Below, piece by piece: positions 14,701 through 27,018 of a stretch of DNA of 64,000 nucleotides. The stretch is from Echinococcus granulosus. Its lineage: Eukaryota > Platyhelminthes > Cestoda > Cyclophyllidea > Taeniidae. Numbering within the stretch: the stretch's first letter is position 1; the number at the start of each line of letters is the position of its first letter. The notes under the pieces are model-generated. The model worked only from the letters and a program-made list of their open reading frames with translations, was not told the DNA's origin and ran no database searches. The stretch lies in NCBI RefSeq assembly GCF_000524195.1, contig NW_020170504.1, positions 160,841-224,840 on the forward strand. Reading direction: 5' to 3'. Made by a program: the position numbers and the translations under genes.

Positions 14701-17700
14701 ATTATTTGGAAACGTTTGCAGAGTGATAAGAGGTATCGGAAGACCATGTGCTTCTCCAAATAGCAAGAAAAAGAATAACATAGACGGTTGTGGAGCATCG
14801 AAGTAGAGAAGAGATAAGGAGCATCGTTTCTGGATAAGGGGTAGAGGTGACCACAGGATGCGACAGCTAGGCTCAGACGAGGGAGACTAAGTAATCCAAA
14901 GATGCTCATTTTAAGCATACATTTGGTTACTCGAACATTTACAATTCTCCATGATGACTCAACCACCAAGACGCTTCATTCGATCGATATTTCGCCTTGA
15001 CCTTTGTTGATCTTGTGGTTATTAGTGAAGGCCAATCACCGTCATCACTGGGATGCGACTAATAAATTTTTCCCGTAGTCATTTTCGTGAACTCGTGAAA
15101 ATGCACAAGGAACCTAGGTAGTGGGGATCTTACAAGTGAGTAGAAAGTGAGTTGGTCGAGGCTTTCAGCTGGGCGTTTTGCCCCACCAAATGATTCCAAC
15201 CTTGAAAGTGGAACGCGTGCCCGCGTGGGCGATGGACCAGAGCCAAAACCAGGGTGGTGTGTAGTCATGCAGAGTGAAGGTAGGTGAATGTGTTTTAGCT
15301 TATGCATGTACGCACCACAAATTTAAATCAAAGCGGGATTTTAATTAATCAAATCTCAAATTATCATTTAAAAGGCAACAGCCCAAAGTAAACGACCTCT
15401 GGGGACAAACTTATCTGAGAACTGAGCATATTTCATATCTTGTGACAAAGTAAGTAGTGCGCATAAGGCTAAACAAAGGAGCGAAATCCCTATTCTATTG
15501 CATATTTCAGTTGAAATGTTCTTAACTTGTTCAAAAACGGCAGCCATCCGGCAAGCGAGTCGTTTTATATGACCTTTTGACCTCTAGTAATCACCCATGG
15601 GGTCTCTTTTCAGGATGAAGATGGCGCTTGAACAAGTTCCCTCAATTAGGCCTGAATGAACACAGGAGAAAGAACAGTTTGATGGTACTGGAAGAAATGT
15701 GAAGTAATTTCGAAAACTTCCCCAAAAAACAACTTCAGAGCAATGTTGTGGAGAGACCCCTATCAAATGAAGATCATCCAGTTGGTGCAATCAGAGCGAA
15801 GACGGGAGCCCATGTCTTATTTCACCAGGTTTATTGAAAATAATGTGAAATCTAGTGTCAGTTGACGTTAAACACAGAAAATAATCACTCAATTCACACA
15901 AAATAGGTGTGAAATCATACACGAGGAAAGATAGTAACGAATTTAGGGGAACCCTGATCTGGATGTAGGTAACACGTTTCGGTGCAATTTTAAATGAAAT
16001 TAAACCTCTATTTGCGAATAAAACCTTACTAGGAGTTTGCTTTTCCGATCCAGAAGGATTCTTTTACCCTATGATTTGGTCCTCCGAAGCAGATAAAAAT
16101 CGGGCTACAACGCTACTGATATCTGTTACAAGTAGCATTGTAGACCCGAGAATCACACCTGTAAGTAGTAGTGACGGCATGTGATCCAACTTTGGTTTCA
16201 AGGTCAAGTAGGTCAAACGTGCAAACCTCACCCACGTGAACCGTCGTTAATCTATCCTTATAGACGGATACATGGAACACAACACAGTTAAAGACAAATT
16301 GTCGGGGCATACACAAAGCACTTATCACAGTGGCATGTGAATAAGGGTGATAGTGACTCCCAGCCAATCAAAAGCCAAGTATAGGGGAATCACGTGACCG
16401 TTTCAATGCTGCCTTAACAGAACACCAGTCTGGGAGCGATGCAGCCAGCTTCGCAACCCTAGAAGGCAATCGTCGAGAAGACTCGCAATTGTTGACAGTA
16501 AATAAGTTGAGTTTGTAAAAGACGATGGGAGGGGAATCCATACAGACGTGAGATATTGCATCATCTGGAGTAATGAAGTAGACGACGACATGATAAACTA
16601 GGTTGAACGGGAGTTATGGGAAACTGAAAATAGTGGGCTTCAATACATTACCATTCGTCTCAAGGTTAGGCAAAATTGCTGTTCGTAGATTGAGCGAAGA
16701 ACAGCAAACATCAAATGAAAGGTGACGGAAGACATGGCGAATGGTCTTGACTTATTTTGGAATGGGTGAGAGCCACACGCACTACAAGTTGAGCCGATTA
16801 ACAGAGCAAACGAGGAGGCTATTTTGGGCTTCTTCTTCGATATAAAGGGAGGGAGGTGGGTATCCAGACGATTTCACACTCCATTCGCTGCAAGAAGGGA
16901 TCATGAGCGGCTGATCAAAGGTGTCACGGGTACCAATGGGAATCATGCCAGTTTCATAGTGAATGTAAGTAATGGCTCTGCATCTTTGTTTCATTTACTT
17001 AACCAATCACGCAAAGTAATAGTGAACAGGGTCTCTAAGAGCCGATGGGCATTGTTTTGTGAAAAATAAACGCGAAAATGTCGAGTGATATTCATCTGAA
17101 CAGGAGATAAAGTTGGGAGACGGCTCTTAAGAAATGGGCTTCTGTAAAGAACTTAAAATTGTTTCAACAGCACTAGAATAAGTTTGGAGAGAAGAGCCTA
17201 TGGTAGTTTACAGTCAATATAAATAAATGCGTAAACAAATAAGTAGGCCCAGTTACAGGTGTACTTTTAGGGTTACAAGGTCAAGGCGACAACGGCGCTA
17301 CTGTCAGGAGTTCACAACTAAAACTGAGAATTGAAGCGCATTTACGCCCTGTAAATGAGGCGAAAAGTAGTGAAAGGGAAGTACTATCAACACGTCCGCT
17401 GGGCAGAGGACTGGAAAGAAATCTATGGGCATCAAGGACGTTGATACCGTACTGACCGATCCAACTACTGCTCAAATGCTAAAAAAGCGTTAGCAATCTC
17501 AGACAGAGACTCAACCCAGACATTTGTGGCACGATTTCATGCAATCACAGTCATCACAAACTGATGACATGAGAGAAGAAGCGAGGCATCACATATACGT
17601 GACGCTGATGGCAAGCATAGCAACATCGCTGATGCAGGGGAATAAACAGGCCAAGAGCTCAAAGTACGTTAAAAAAAGGGAACAAAAAAGTCCCCGCAAA

Positions 17701-20209
17701 AGTGGTAACTTTTTTCCTACTTTCCTACACATAAAAATGACTATCTCCATGTCAACATTAGTCAAACATTAAAAGCCCGTTTTGAAAACTACACCCTTTC
17801 TCAAAGCACATTATTTAGTTGGAGGGAGGTAGGGCAAACAGGCGAAACATTTTGCCCTCAAACACAAATACACAAAATATAAAGATGCGACAGAGTTCCT
17901 AAGGTAGACGTGCTTTTTCATGGTAAAATTTGGTGCTTGTCAAGTCGTCACGTGTATCCTGTGAAGAATACATGGTAAATCGTGCCTCTTCGCCTTCATA
18001 AAACCTTCTCTGCGGTGATTTCTAAATGCACTATCGCATCATCAGTAAAGCAGTGAATGGTTGATGATATTCCAACCACATCTGTCTGGTCGTTCCACCG
18101 CACGTGCGAAATATGTTAGCAGACTGCGTTGAGTAGACGGCTTGAGATTTGGCGATAAATAACGACAAATTTGGCTATTGCATAAATAGTGAAGCAGGAA
18201 CACACCAAACCCTTTCCCAGATAAACAATCATATGAGCGCTGAAAACAGATATAGGCACCAGATCAAGTAGCCATCACACACAACTCTGCATAGCTAAGA
18301 GCTGAATAATTAGTTTTAAAAATAAAGCCTTCATTAAAATGAGAGCCTAGAACACCTCAACCTGCATTGTATCAGCTAATTTGATTACATCAAACAGTGT
18401 TATAAATAGGTGTATCTAGTCAAAGTAAATCAAAGGAACGGGCGCCCAGACACAAGTCCACCTTTCTACTCTGAAGAAGAGGAATACTCTCACTTGTAAA
18501 CAGGAGACAAAGTAGCTAATTAGACGGACAGAAACACAGAAACAAGCCACGCTTTCGTCACCTAAATAGCGGAATTGAGGACTTCAGCCATGCGCTGGCA
18601 CGGCCATGTAAACGAGATATTCTAATGCTACCATTACCGCATAATCCAGTTCATTTGGCTTATTTATGACATAAATACAAGCTTGAACTGCTCACGCTGA
18701 CCATGATACCGATTTATGGGTTAGTAGCTAGGGCCAATAAGGAGGTCTGAGTACAAGTAGAAAGTAATTATTTGTTACACAACCTGGTTAAAATGGCAAT
18801 TAAATAACATAATTTTGGGGCAAAAGAAGCGAAATACCCCGTTATTATCCTGACAAAATAAGAGTAAATCTTGCCCACTTAATCACAAACCTATGATAAT
18901 GTGCCTTAGTTACACAACCAGTGTTGCGACATTTCGTGACTAAAAGAAACCTTAGTCCAGGAATTTAGTGGATGGGCATATAAATGTAACCGCTTCATTG
19001 AACAAATCGATATAAGAAATCGCGAAAAGAATAAAAGATTTTACCATGGAAGCCCATTCTTCGACACAAGACGAATTTTCTTATTCGAAAGAGAAATAAT
19101 TTCGAAGAAATATCCATTTTTCGCATAAACAGGAAACCGAAAAGCCAAATTTTTCCGATTTAATAACGCTGTTATCAGTTGAGTTATGAAATTACGAGAG
19201 CGTAAGCATGTATCAAAGCAAGAATGTGTATAAGGTGCAATATTCGCATCACATTCGACGCGTTATCGTACTTACTTAGGTATGAAAGTAAACTGACCAC
19301 ACCTTCAAACTTTAATTTGTGGGTAAATGTGAACTTAAACGGAAGGTAGGACGATGATGCTCCTGCCATTTGAATAATACAATTGATTCTCGTAGTAAAA
19401 GGCGCGCGAATTTTACTACTTTTATTAGATGAGTCAGCTCATTGCCCTTTGCATAAAGACCTTAAATAAATTTATGAACAGGCCTAACCTAATCAATATC
19501 GAAAGTAATTAAAAAGTAGACTTACCGTTCCACGTGGGGTCCTCGCTTAGCACCCGTTCCTTCTCTAAACTGGCAGGAAGATTAACAGTAACCTTGGACG
19601 AAGAGGCATCCTGTACTTCGCGGATATCGTATACAGGCAGTCGCAAGTCATCGGGTCCGTGGGCAAAAGCACAGTGAAGTCCATTTTTCACACATGCACC
19701 GCTCTCCGTGGTTTCATAGATGCAATTTCCTGTCTTGAAGTAGCGAGGATGATAACGCCTCTCCGTGTCTCCTGCGTTCCGGTGCGCGTAGGGGCAACTA
19801 GGTGGGAAAGAGAAGCATTTTAGGCAGCAAATCGATGCAAACAACATTCTGCCCATCTAAAGAGAACCCACTCATCACCATCAGGACAGGTGCCTGAATT
19901 TTCATCGTATTTATCACAGTAAACATCTGGATTGTAGTTAAAAGTCCCATCAACCTTCTTTATGGGTCGCCTCCGTTTCTGATTAGGAAAATGCCAATAA
20001 AAGCAGGTGTAAGGTCGGTGATTATGACATTGTTGTTCGAGAAATAAAGGGCATTGCGTTGTCCTAAATTCATTCAAATACCTGTAGACGAGCTTTAGGA
20101 GTATGAAATATGTGCATTACTTTAAGTGACGTGGTCTCTCCATGGCGTCAAACGGCAGCCGATTTGCCTTAAAATAGCTATATGTATCTGGATTAGTCAC
20201 CATAATCAT
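5722..20209 (-). CDS. UNK: Unkempt-type six-CCCH zinc-finger RNA-binding protein, copy 1 (5' part)
   Basis: Unkempt-family proteins are cytoplasmic RNA-binding translational regulators; in known members fingers 1-3 and 4-6 form two clusters that read short UAG- and U-rich motifs. Exons on the minus strand: 20209-20121, 20081-19872, 19797-19526, 14378-14125 and 6007-5722. All junctions are GT-AG and phases match. The translation gives six fingers: CPLFLEQQC...H and most of the second in exon 2, the rest of the second plus CVKNGLHCAFAH in exon 3, CRQGYSCPYYH and CDAGDACTFCH in exon 4, CPRGPFCAFAH in exon 5. Two starts are possible: ATG at 20209 (open frame reaches back only to 20234) or ATG at 20143, which begins MERPRHLKYLNEF and resembles the family start just before finger 1. 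Exon 5 continues into a Ser/Ala/Pro-rich linker and appears to end at a CAG|GTTGGC donor. Only about 350-370 residues are found here, against roughly 600-800 in the family, so the coiled-coil and RING-like C-terminus must lie further left. Confidence 0.9.
6040..6780 (+). repeat. Degenerate GGAT/GAAT tetranucleotide array in UNK intron 4
   Basis: The plus strand is rich in ggatggatg, gaatgaat, gatgagta and similar four-base words in a decayed tandem arrangement over about 740 bp. Long minus-strand open frames rich in His, Ser, Pro, Ile, Leu and Phe here are translations of this array and not genes. It begins some 30 bp upstream of the UNK exon 5 acceptor in the sense of transcription. A copy lies at 41390-42130. 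Confidence 0.7.
7185..7212. repeat. Perfect 9-bp inverted repeat
   Basis: gccttgatt at 7185-7193 pairs with aatcaaggc at 7204-7212 across a 10-nt loop, and can form a small hairpin inside UNK intron 4. The neighbourhood has several ATTGG/CCAAT words. A copy lies at 42535-42562. Function is unknown. Confidence 0.5.
12540..14060 (+). repeat. Purine-rich degenerate repeat block in UNK intron 4
   Basis: The plus strand is strongly A/G-biased and reuses related phrases: variants of 'agatgggaat' near 12662, 12981, 13062, 13382, 13478 and 14052, the phrase 'aaccaaagacatc' near 12860 and 13510, and 'ctcgagacagg' / 'ttcgagacagg' near 13278 and 13808. Spacing is irregular, so this looks like an old, decayed minisatellite or several copies of one element. 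The open frames here do not look like proteins. A copy lies at 47890-49410. Confidence 0.45.
14379..19525 (-). other. UNK intron 3 (5.1 kb)
   Basis: This interval is bounded by donor AACG|GTAAGT at 19526/19525 and acceptor tgtttgctag| at 14379/14378, and it separates fingers 1-3 from fingers 4-6. Its open frames are short and unconvincing. An inverted repeat (ttcgaaa at 19084-19090, tttcgaa at 19100-19106) is present. No nested gene was recognised. The same interval recurs at 49729-54875. Confidence 0.75.
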
Positions 20210-20982
20210 AATTGCAGGGCCCTGTTTTCCTGCCTAGGAAAACCACCATATGGGAGAATCCAAGCCCCGTTACACACAATATAGGAGGCGCTAAGGTCAC
20301 AACATAATATCTGTGGAGAATTCAAACAAAATACCCTTTTCTTAATTTAGGTAGACTGTACTACGCTTTTACATAGACCACAGTCTTTTTTAAAATATGA
20401 TAATTACGGCTATTTGCAGTCGGGGAAGATAGGTTGACGGAGTTTCCCAGGGATACAATAGTTTCAAAATATTAAGATATCATGATGCGTGAACATAGCC
20501 TCCTTTACGTTTTTATTTAGTACAGATAGATCCTACTTGACCTGCGTTTATTTCCTCTACCATACATATATAATCCACTGCATGTTGTTTTTAGTAAAAT
20601 AAATTAGAGACCGACCCACTTGTTGCACCCACCAGCATTTGCAATCCCGAAGCTCATACTACAGGGCAAAAGTACGGTTCATAGACTCTAGTGCTCACGC
20701 AAATAAACAAAACAGCAAACCATCACACCAGCTTTCGGTCATTCGAAATCGTCATTCACCGGCAGATCTCTCGATGAGAAATCTTGCACCCCATCCGTCG
20801 CTGCTTAGCACTAACAAGAAACTGGACAAATGTGAACATCCTCGACACCTGTCGCAATCCGCATAGGAGGGCCCCCCAACGTACCCACGCACAATGGAGA
20901 AGAGAGAATGTACTATCTGGCATCAGTAATCTGTTGATTGAATATGTAGACACGACAGCTGGATGGGTCTTCACAAGTGCTT
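20210..20982 (-). other. PUM3-UNK intergenic interval
   Basis: This 773-bp gap separates the PUM3 stop (20983) from the upstream UNK start (20209). On the transcribed minus strand AATAAA words occur at 20552-20547 and 20517-20512, plausible polyadenylation signals for PUM3. The remainder must hold the UNK promoter and 5' UTR. The open frames over 20639-21047 overlap the PUM3 last exon or its 3' region and look like shadows. The same interval recurs at 55560-56332. Confidence 0.6.
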
Positions 20983-23900
20983 TCATTGTTTCGAGAACAG
21001 TTGCTTTGCCAGAATTTTTGCTCCAGGCAATGGAGAAGCCATTATAAGGTCCTTTTGAGAGTACAGCACCTTCCTCAACCGTTCGCATATCTCCTCGTCA
21101 TTCAATTCGTAAAGGCTGTAAGAAACAGATAGAAAAGAAGATAACACCGTTTCAATAGAAATGGACAAATGGTACTAGAGTTAACGCAATGAGCAATTGG
21201 CACAAGAGCTTGTGTATAACATGATCAGAGGGAAAGGCGTCCAACAACGAAGACAGCAACGAGGCTACATGTTTACACATTGGAGTGATTAGTCAGTCTT
21301 TTCCCAAGTGACTTCCCCACTCCCCTAAAAACGGAATTACTTTCAAAAGGCAGACTCTGGAATAGAGTCTTCCTTTACCAGCAGATAAAAATGATCTGAA
21401 ACAACTTGTAGAACACGAACGCCTGCCAGATTAGGGCAAATTTTTTTGTTTAGTGGATGAAGGGTACCTTATCCTCTTGTCCTGGTGTTCCGCATCAGGA
21501 AATTTTCCCTAACAATCAACTACACCAAACCACTAAGATAGGCACTCCCAATTCGAAGCAGACATTTCATTGTCGATGGAAAGGGGAGGCAAAGACTTAC
21601 TGGACCAGAGCAAAGCACGACCGGTTGCATGTTAGCCAAGCCTGCAGGGTCTGTTCCGGCACCAGTTCACACACGAGACGAGCAAATTCGTCTGTAAAAG
21701 AAGACAGCAAGCAAAGAAGATGGGAATCCTTTTAAGGAACCCATCACCAAGTAAGCGTGGACACCTGCACTTACGTGAATCGCTCTTCTTTTCATTCTGC
21801 AACAGTCGACTGACAAGCAGTTGACCCTCTAGACGCTCCAGAAAGGGAGCGTTTGCGGGGAGAGTATCGTCATCGGCAGTCGAAGTGTCCATTGGTTCAG
21901 CTGCATTTCCCAACTTCTCATTCCCATCTTCTTCCTCATCTACATTGGTGAAGGCTTTCACTGTCTACAAAAGGAGGAATTGAACAGCAGTCCAGAACTA
22001 TTCGTCCAGCATAAATCCTGATTTAGTCATGGATACGAGTTGAAAAAGAAAAATTAAAAGCGGAGAGAGGTCACGACCAGATCGCTGAGATCGTCTCCAT
22101 TTCAATTTCCACTCCTATTTCAATGCTGTAAAGGTTCTACTTAATTTACTCTTCACACCAGAGTCCTGAATATTCTAAAACATTCTGTGATTCTGGATGT
22201 CGTTGAATTTTTTCTGAAATTTCAATTTATGCACATCACTAACAGAAATACTTGAGGGTTGGAAGCCTCCGCATGCACACTACTAGGAGCTGGGGCGTTA
22301 CGATCCCCGTTTCTTTGCGGTATCTTCACTAGAAAGCGTAACACGTTCTTGGTCATGGTAGCACTGCCTCACAACACCGATGTCGATCGACCGAACGATC
22401 GTGAACGCCCCCATCATCTGAAAAAGGAACTGGACGCCCCAAACAATCACCTTAGGTGAAATAGTAACAGAGCGTTATACAGCAGAAAAAAGAGTTGGCC
22501 TATACAACTTGCAAATTATCAAGCAGTGTTGGAAACGACGAGGCCATGGACATTCGGTTGCTTTCGCATTCATTCAATGTTTAGCACGGGGAATAAACGG
22601 AGGGCACTCAGCGAAACGGAGGACCATTTATGATATCAATTGATAAAAGCTAAAGGGAAAACGAGAGGGCTACGGCCAGACACTGATCAACTGGAAATAG
22701 TGCTAATCTCAAAACTCACTGACAGCAACACCCAACTCACCACTTTTCGTTTCTTGACACCTTCCGCCTCAGCAATCGCGAGAGCACGTTTCCTGCGCTG
22801 TGTCTGGAGCATACGCTTGGCCTCGACCGAAGCAGAGAAGTGGGATGGGGGTGTCGGTATGCCGATGGGCTGGAAGTTGGGCTGGGCCAGCACAGTCGTC
22901 ACGAAGTGACGCAGGGCGCGAGTCCGCGCCTGCCGCAGCACTGCCAGATCCTCTGGGGTGAGGAGGGAGGAGGACTTCGTGTCTATCGCGACAAGACGTT
23001 CGGCCTCTCTGCTCCCGGTGCGTTTGAAGCAGTTGGCTGCGGTGGAGAATTGAAGTTCGTAGGCGGAGCTGAAAAGGAAGGCGGAACAATTTGTAACGTC
23101 TTTCTTTCTAGCAAAGGAAATTAAACCGTAAAATAAAGTGGGTACAGGCAGGCACCAGAAGTAGTATGTTCAACAGACTTAAACGCAAGATTTCTTTGAA
23201 TAACTCGGGTCCATCAACATCCAAGATTGCCAATCATTTCTAAGTCGGAGTTGAAATATTATCGAATTCAGTAGTCTTGTCTTAAAGCATCAAGCGCCAC
23301 AACAACCGTAATTAAAAAACACAAACGAGATGAATTTTATGATTAAGAGCAAGATAAACCGATCAACCTTCGGATGAGTATCTCCGCGAGCAGAACCACC
23401 CTAGCTCTATCCACCAGTGGTGCAGGGTGTTCCACACTGCCTACAAAGAGGCGAATCAGCGGGTCCCCAACTTCTACCCCCTCTTCTTCCCCCATCGGTT
23501 CGGTAACTAGACGGAGGAGGGCTGGCAGCAAACCAATTAGTGGTGCGCGCAGCTCAATGGCCCGCACAGCGAGAGGCTTCTTGGTGAAAGGTGAGTCGTC
23601 GCCACCAGCCAGACAGGCGGAGATGAGTGCAGGTGCGAAGTGACGAGGATCTCGAGGGGCCAAGGCATAGAGAAGGACCTTGCGTGCGTGCGGGTGGCAA
23701 ACCACATCCTCCAGATCCTCCAATAGCTCCTGGAAGGCAATATAGGTTATAAGAATTGTCGATGGACTTGACAACTAGCAAAGACTCAGAGTATAGCAGA
23801 ACCTCTAAACATCACATTGTACATAAACTTGTCGAGATTCGGAAGAGTTGACCACTTACCTTTACAATAGTTTTCGCTAGTAGTTTTGTATCATCTACCG

Positions 23901-26900
23901 AATCCAAAAGACCCATCAGGAAGATATGTCCATGCTCATTCTCTGCAGTTGAGACAATACAGGTTCGCATTGACTTGAGTAGGGTCTTGCGTTCTTTTGG
24001 TGGGCAGATCCAGAGCACCGCCAAGGCGGCTTTCACGCCCTCGCGCGTATGCAGCATTGAGACGATACCGGATTCGAGGATTGCCTCGACTAAAGCGGAG
24101 AGACGCTCCTCGCGACGTGGAGTCGGAGTTTCCTCTGTAGTAGGATCCGTTATGTCCTGGACGAGCTTAGTAGTAGTAGTAGTGGTTGTCTGGATTTTGA
24201 GGAGGTCAGAGGACTGGAGCATGACGGTGAGGTATTCCAATAGGAGATGTTGAACAATGCTTAGACGTATGAGACCCCTAGAGCAGGTTAGTTTAAAGTT
24301 CACTGTCTACAATTATGGGGTGCTGCAGAAGACAAAGTGACCCAAAAATCCAACCTCCTTTATGGAAAAAAAAATTTGTTGATACTATTGGCCTCTACAT
24401 ATCATCAAAAGGATAGAAAGGGAAAGAAGCGAACAGTGTTCCCGCTTACTTGGAGACCATGGTGACGAGGAGGTCGTTAAGGTTGGCCAATATTGTAGCT
24501 CGTTTGTCAGGATTGAGGTCGAGGGCTTGCTGAAGACGCTGTACGTTGTTGGCAGTGAGTTGGAGGGCAAATTGGTGACCGTAGACCTCCTGCAGAATGA
24601 GTGCGCGCTGTGCCGCTGTCGCGTAGTCGTTGTAGAGCATCTCTACAACCTCAGCAGCGTGCTTGTGACGCAGGAGCTTTACAACGTAGCCTCGGAAGAG
24701 CTGGAAAGATAACACACACAGGAAACATCAGTAAAACAGGCAATTCAAAAGGCATTTGCCATTGAGGCGACGGAGTACTGAAAAATGCCACCGAAAGAAG
24801 CCTCTCTGCGAAGCAGAATCCCAAACGCTTAAATACTTAAAAAACGGCCGAGTTGTTAACCGAAGTCACAAAAAGGAGCTCTTAAACATCCGCCCACCAA
24901 ATGGAGGGGAACAACACCACTGGTATTGCTCCATCCCAGTTGAAATTACCTTAAAGAGTTCGAGACGATGCTCCTTGGCGCCATAGTTGACGAGCTTGAG
25001 TACGACGTGTTTACCGTATTGGGACATGGCGAGGTAGCGCAGACGGTCCCTCAGCTCCGCAAAGATGGCCCATCGTTGCGCCTCCGTACCCAGCTGCAGC
25101 ATTGACTCGATGATGCGAGAGGTGTCATGCGCTTGACTTAGATCCATTAACTTCGTCTGGAAGGTGGGAAATCAAGCGCCTATGAAGCGGTCGCTATTCG
25201 AGTGGATATTCCATAACCATAAGTGGTTGGAATTTCCACAGCTCATTCACTTCAAAATACGCACGAATAGGCGGCAAAAGCACAGTTTGGCATTGCGCAC
25301 AATAACAAAGGACAAATTTAACTAATTAGATACGAGGAAACCGCCTAACTCAATCTGCGAATTGTCACATCTGCAAAATACACCATCAAGCAAATTATTT
25401 GGCCTAGTGTCAACCAGTCATAACTTTAGATGGTAGAAGGATTCAAATTAGAGCAAAACAGCAGTCAAGCGACTCGGCAACTCACTTTAGCAGCAGCCAG
25501 CATCTTGTCCACGAGCTCATGCTTCTTAGATGTCTCCGTGGTATCACGACGCAGCACCTCCCAGTCAGCGAGCAAGGTGGTTACCACTTCTGCATGCTTC
25601 TTGGAAGTCAGACGGGCCTGTCGCCGTTCCTTCTTCGTGTAAAAGCCTATTGGATAACAAGCAGGCTATTTTAGAAAGTCGTACCATAACTGACCATTGG
25701 GAAAGTCTTAAATTCTTTCTAATTGTTAGATTAAGTCTAAAATAGACCCAATTCTCATCCTAATTGCGGGCCAAGCGTTAAATGTGAGGAATTATGGAGG
25801 CTCATCAACATAGCCGGAGTATGGGAGGAAAAATGACTAACACAGATAAGATGCTTTACTGCTTTAATATAATGCCGGCAGTTGTCAACTTTAGGATCCA
25901 TTCGGCTACTGCTCAAAGACCGAAAAAAGCAAGTTTTGCCTGATCTACCTGGCTATTTTAAGCAATGCTACTTGGCACAAACTGGGAAGCGGAAATAGTC
26001 TTCACTTAAAAAGTGAACCAATTGAGGCATCTCTGATAAGGTAAGAAAACTTCCAACTGTCTACCCAAAAAAAACATTTTTGGGAAGCCTGGTAAAGGAG
26101 AATAAGGTGTACGAAGGACATAAAAGATAGACAGATTCACTTACGCTTCACCTTCTTTTTCTACAAGGGAAATAATAAAGCTAGAAAAACAGACAAGGTA
26201 ATTCTCAACTAGCGCAATCTAAAATGACAGCATACTTCTCGGGACTTTCCAAACCCAGACCTCCCCTTTACAGAGCTCTAAAAAGATGACAGAGTCCATT
26301 AAACACAAAAATAAAACCCACTCTATGATGATCCGTCGACAGTACTACGTCATCCACCTAAAAAGAGCAATATAGAGAGGAATGTAAACTGCAAACAAAA
26401 GCGGAATTGGATCTCCAAAATGCCAACTTTTGTGAAGGCATTGCCCAAAACTAATTTCTTTGTGGGCTTCCTCTTCTTTTTATCCTGGGTGTCACTTGAC
26501 TTTCCTGGAAGAGAAGATAGATGAGGGTTAAACTTCAATCCACTTGAATCAATAAATGATACATGAATGACTATTAATTACCTGGTTTGTAACCTGAAGA
26601 ACTTGATTTCTTTAAAATCCCTTTTGGGGCCTAGTTGGAAAACGTCGCATAAAGTGAGGACGATTTCATGAAACATGGACATTCGGCAAGGGGATAAAAT
26701 ACCGGGCAGTTTGACTTACCGGTTTCGGACCTGACCCCTTAAAAGTACCCCCTAAATTTCTCAAATGAGCATTGAGACAAAACAGCTTACCTTCTCCTGA
26801 TTTAAACTTGACTGATTTCCTGATATTGCCAGCCTAAAACACAGCAATATGCAGATAAACTCTATCTGGATGTTCCTACACAGGCAGGCAATCCAGACTT

Positions 26901-27018
26901 GCTATGTAGAAACAAGTAGACAAAGCCATAAAAAGCATAATTTTTACTGATAGAAATGTATCCGGGTGGTTAAGTAAAAGAACGACTGTACCTTTTCCTT
27001 GTTCTGCTTAGTCACCAT
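20983..27018 (-). CDS. PUM3: Pumilio homolog 3 / Puf-A nucleolar protein, copy 1 (complete)
   Basis: PUM3 (Puf-A, yeast Puf6-like) is a nucleolar protein of Pumilio-like helical repeats that binds nucleic acid without base specificity and acts in large-subunit ribosome biogenesis. Fourteen minus-strand exons: 27018-26992, 26833-26791, 26593-26582, 26504-26428, 26160-26145, 25646-25486, 25156-24950, 24700-24450, 24277-23860, 23729-23368, 23068-22741, 21964-21775, 21691-21601, 21115-20983. They join in phase to 2,316 nt, or 771 residues; human PUM3 is about 650. The N-terminus (MVTKQNKEK) and residues 28-58 are Lys-rich, as expected for nucleolar targeting. Family landmarks include AHDTSRIIESMLQLGTEAQR (exon 7), RKVLLYALAPRDPRHFAP (exon 10), SAYELQ (exon 11) and a C-terminal LQAWLTCNRS block. 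An acidic insert (VDEEEDGNE) follows in exon 12 and a Thr run interrupts exon 9. The exon 4 end is the least certain boundary (weak donor AAA|GTTGGC). UNK starts 773 bp downstream on the same strand. Confidence 0.93.

Noticed and set aside
20756..21088. 110-codon minus frame over the PUM3 last exon
   Set aside because: It is the wrong frame: the exon phase set by the 91-nt exon before it selects the frame ending AKQLFSKQ at 20983, which matches the family C-terminus.
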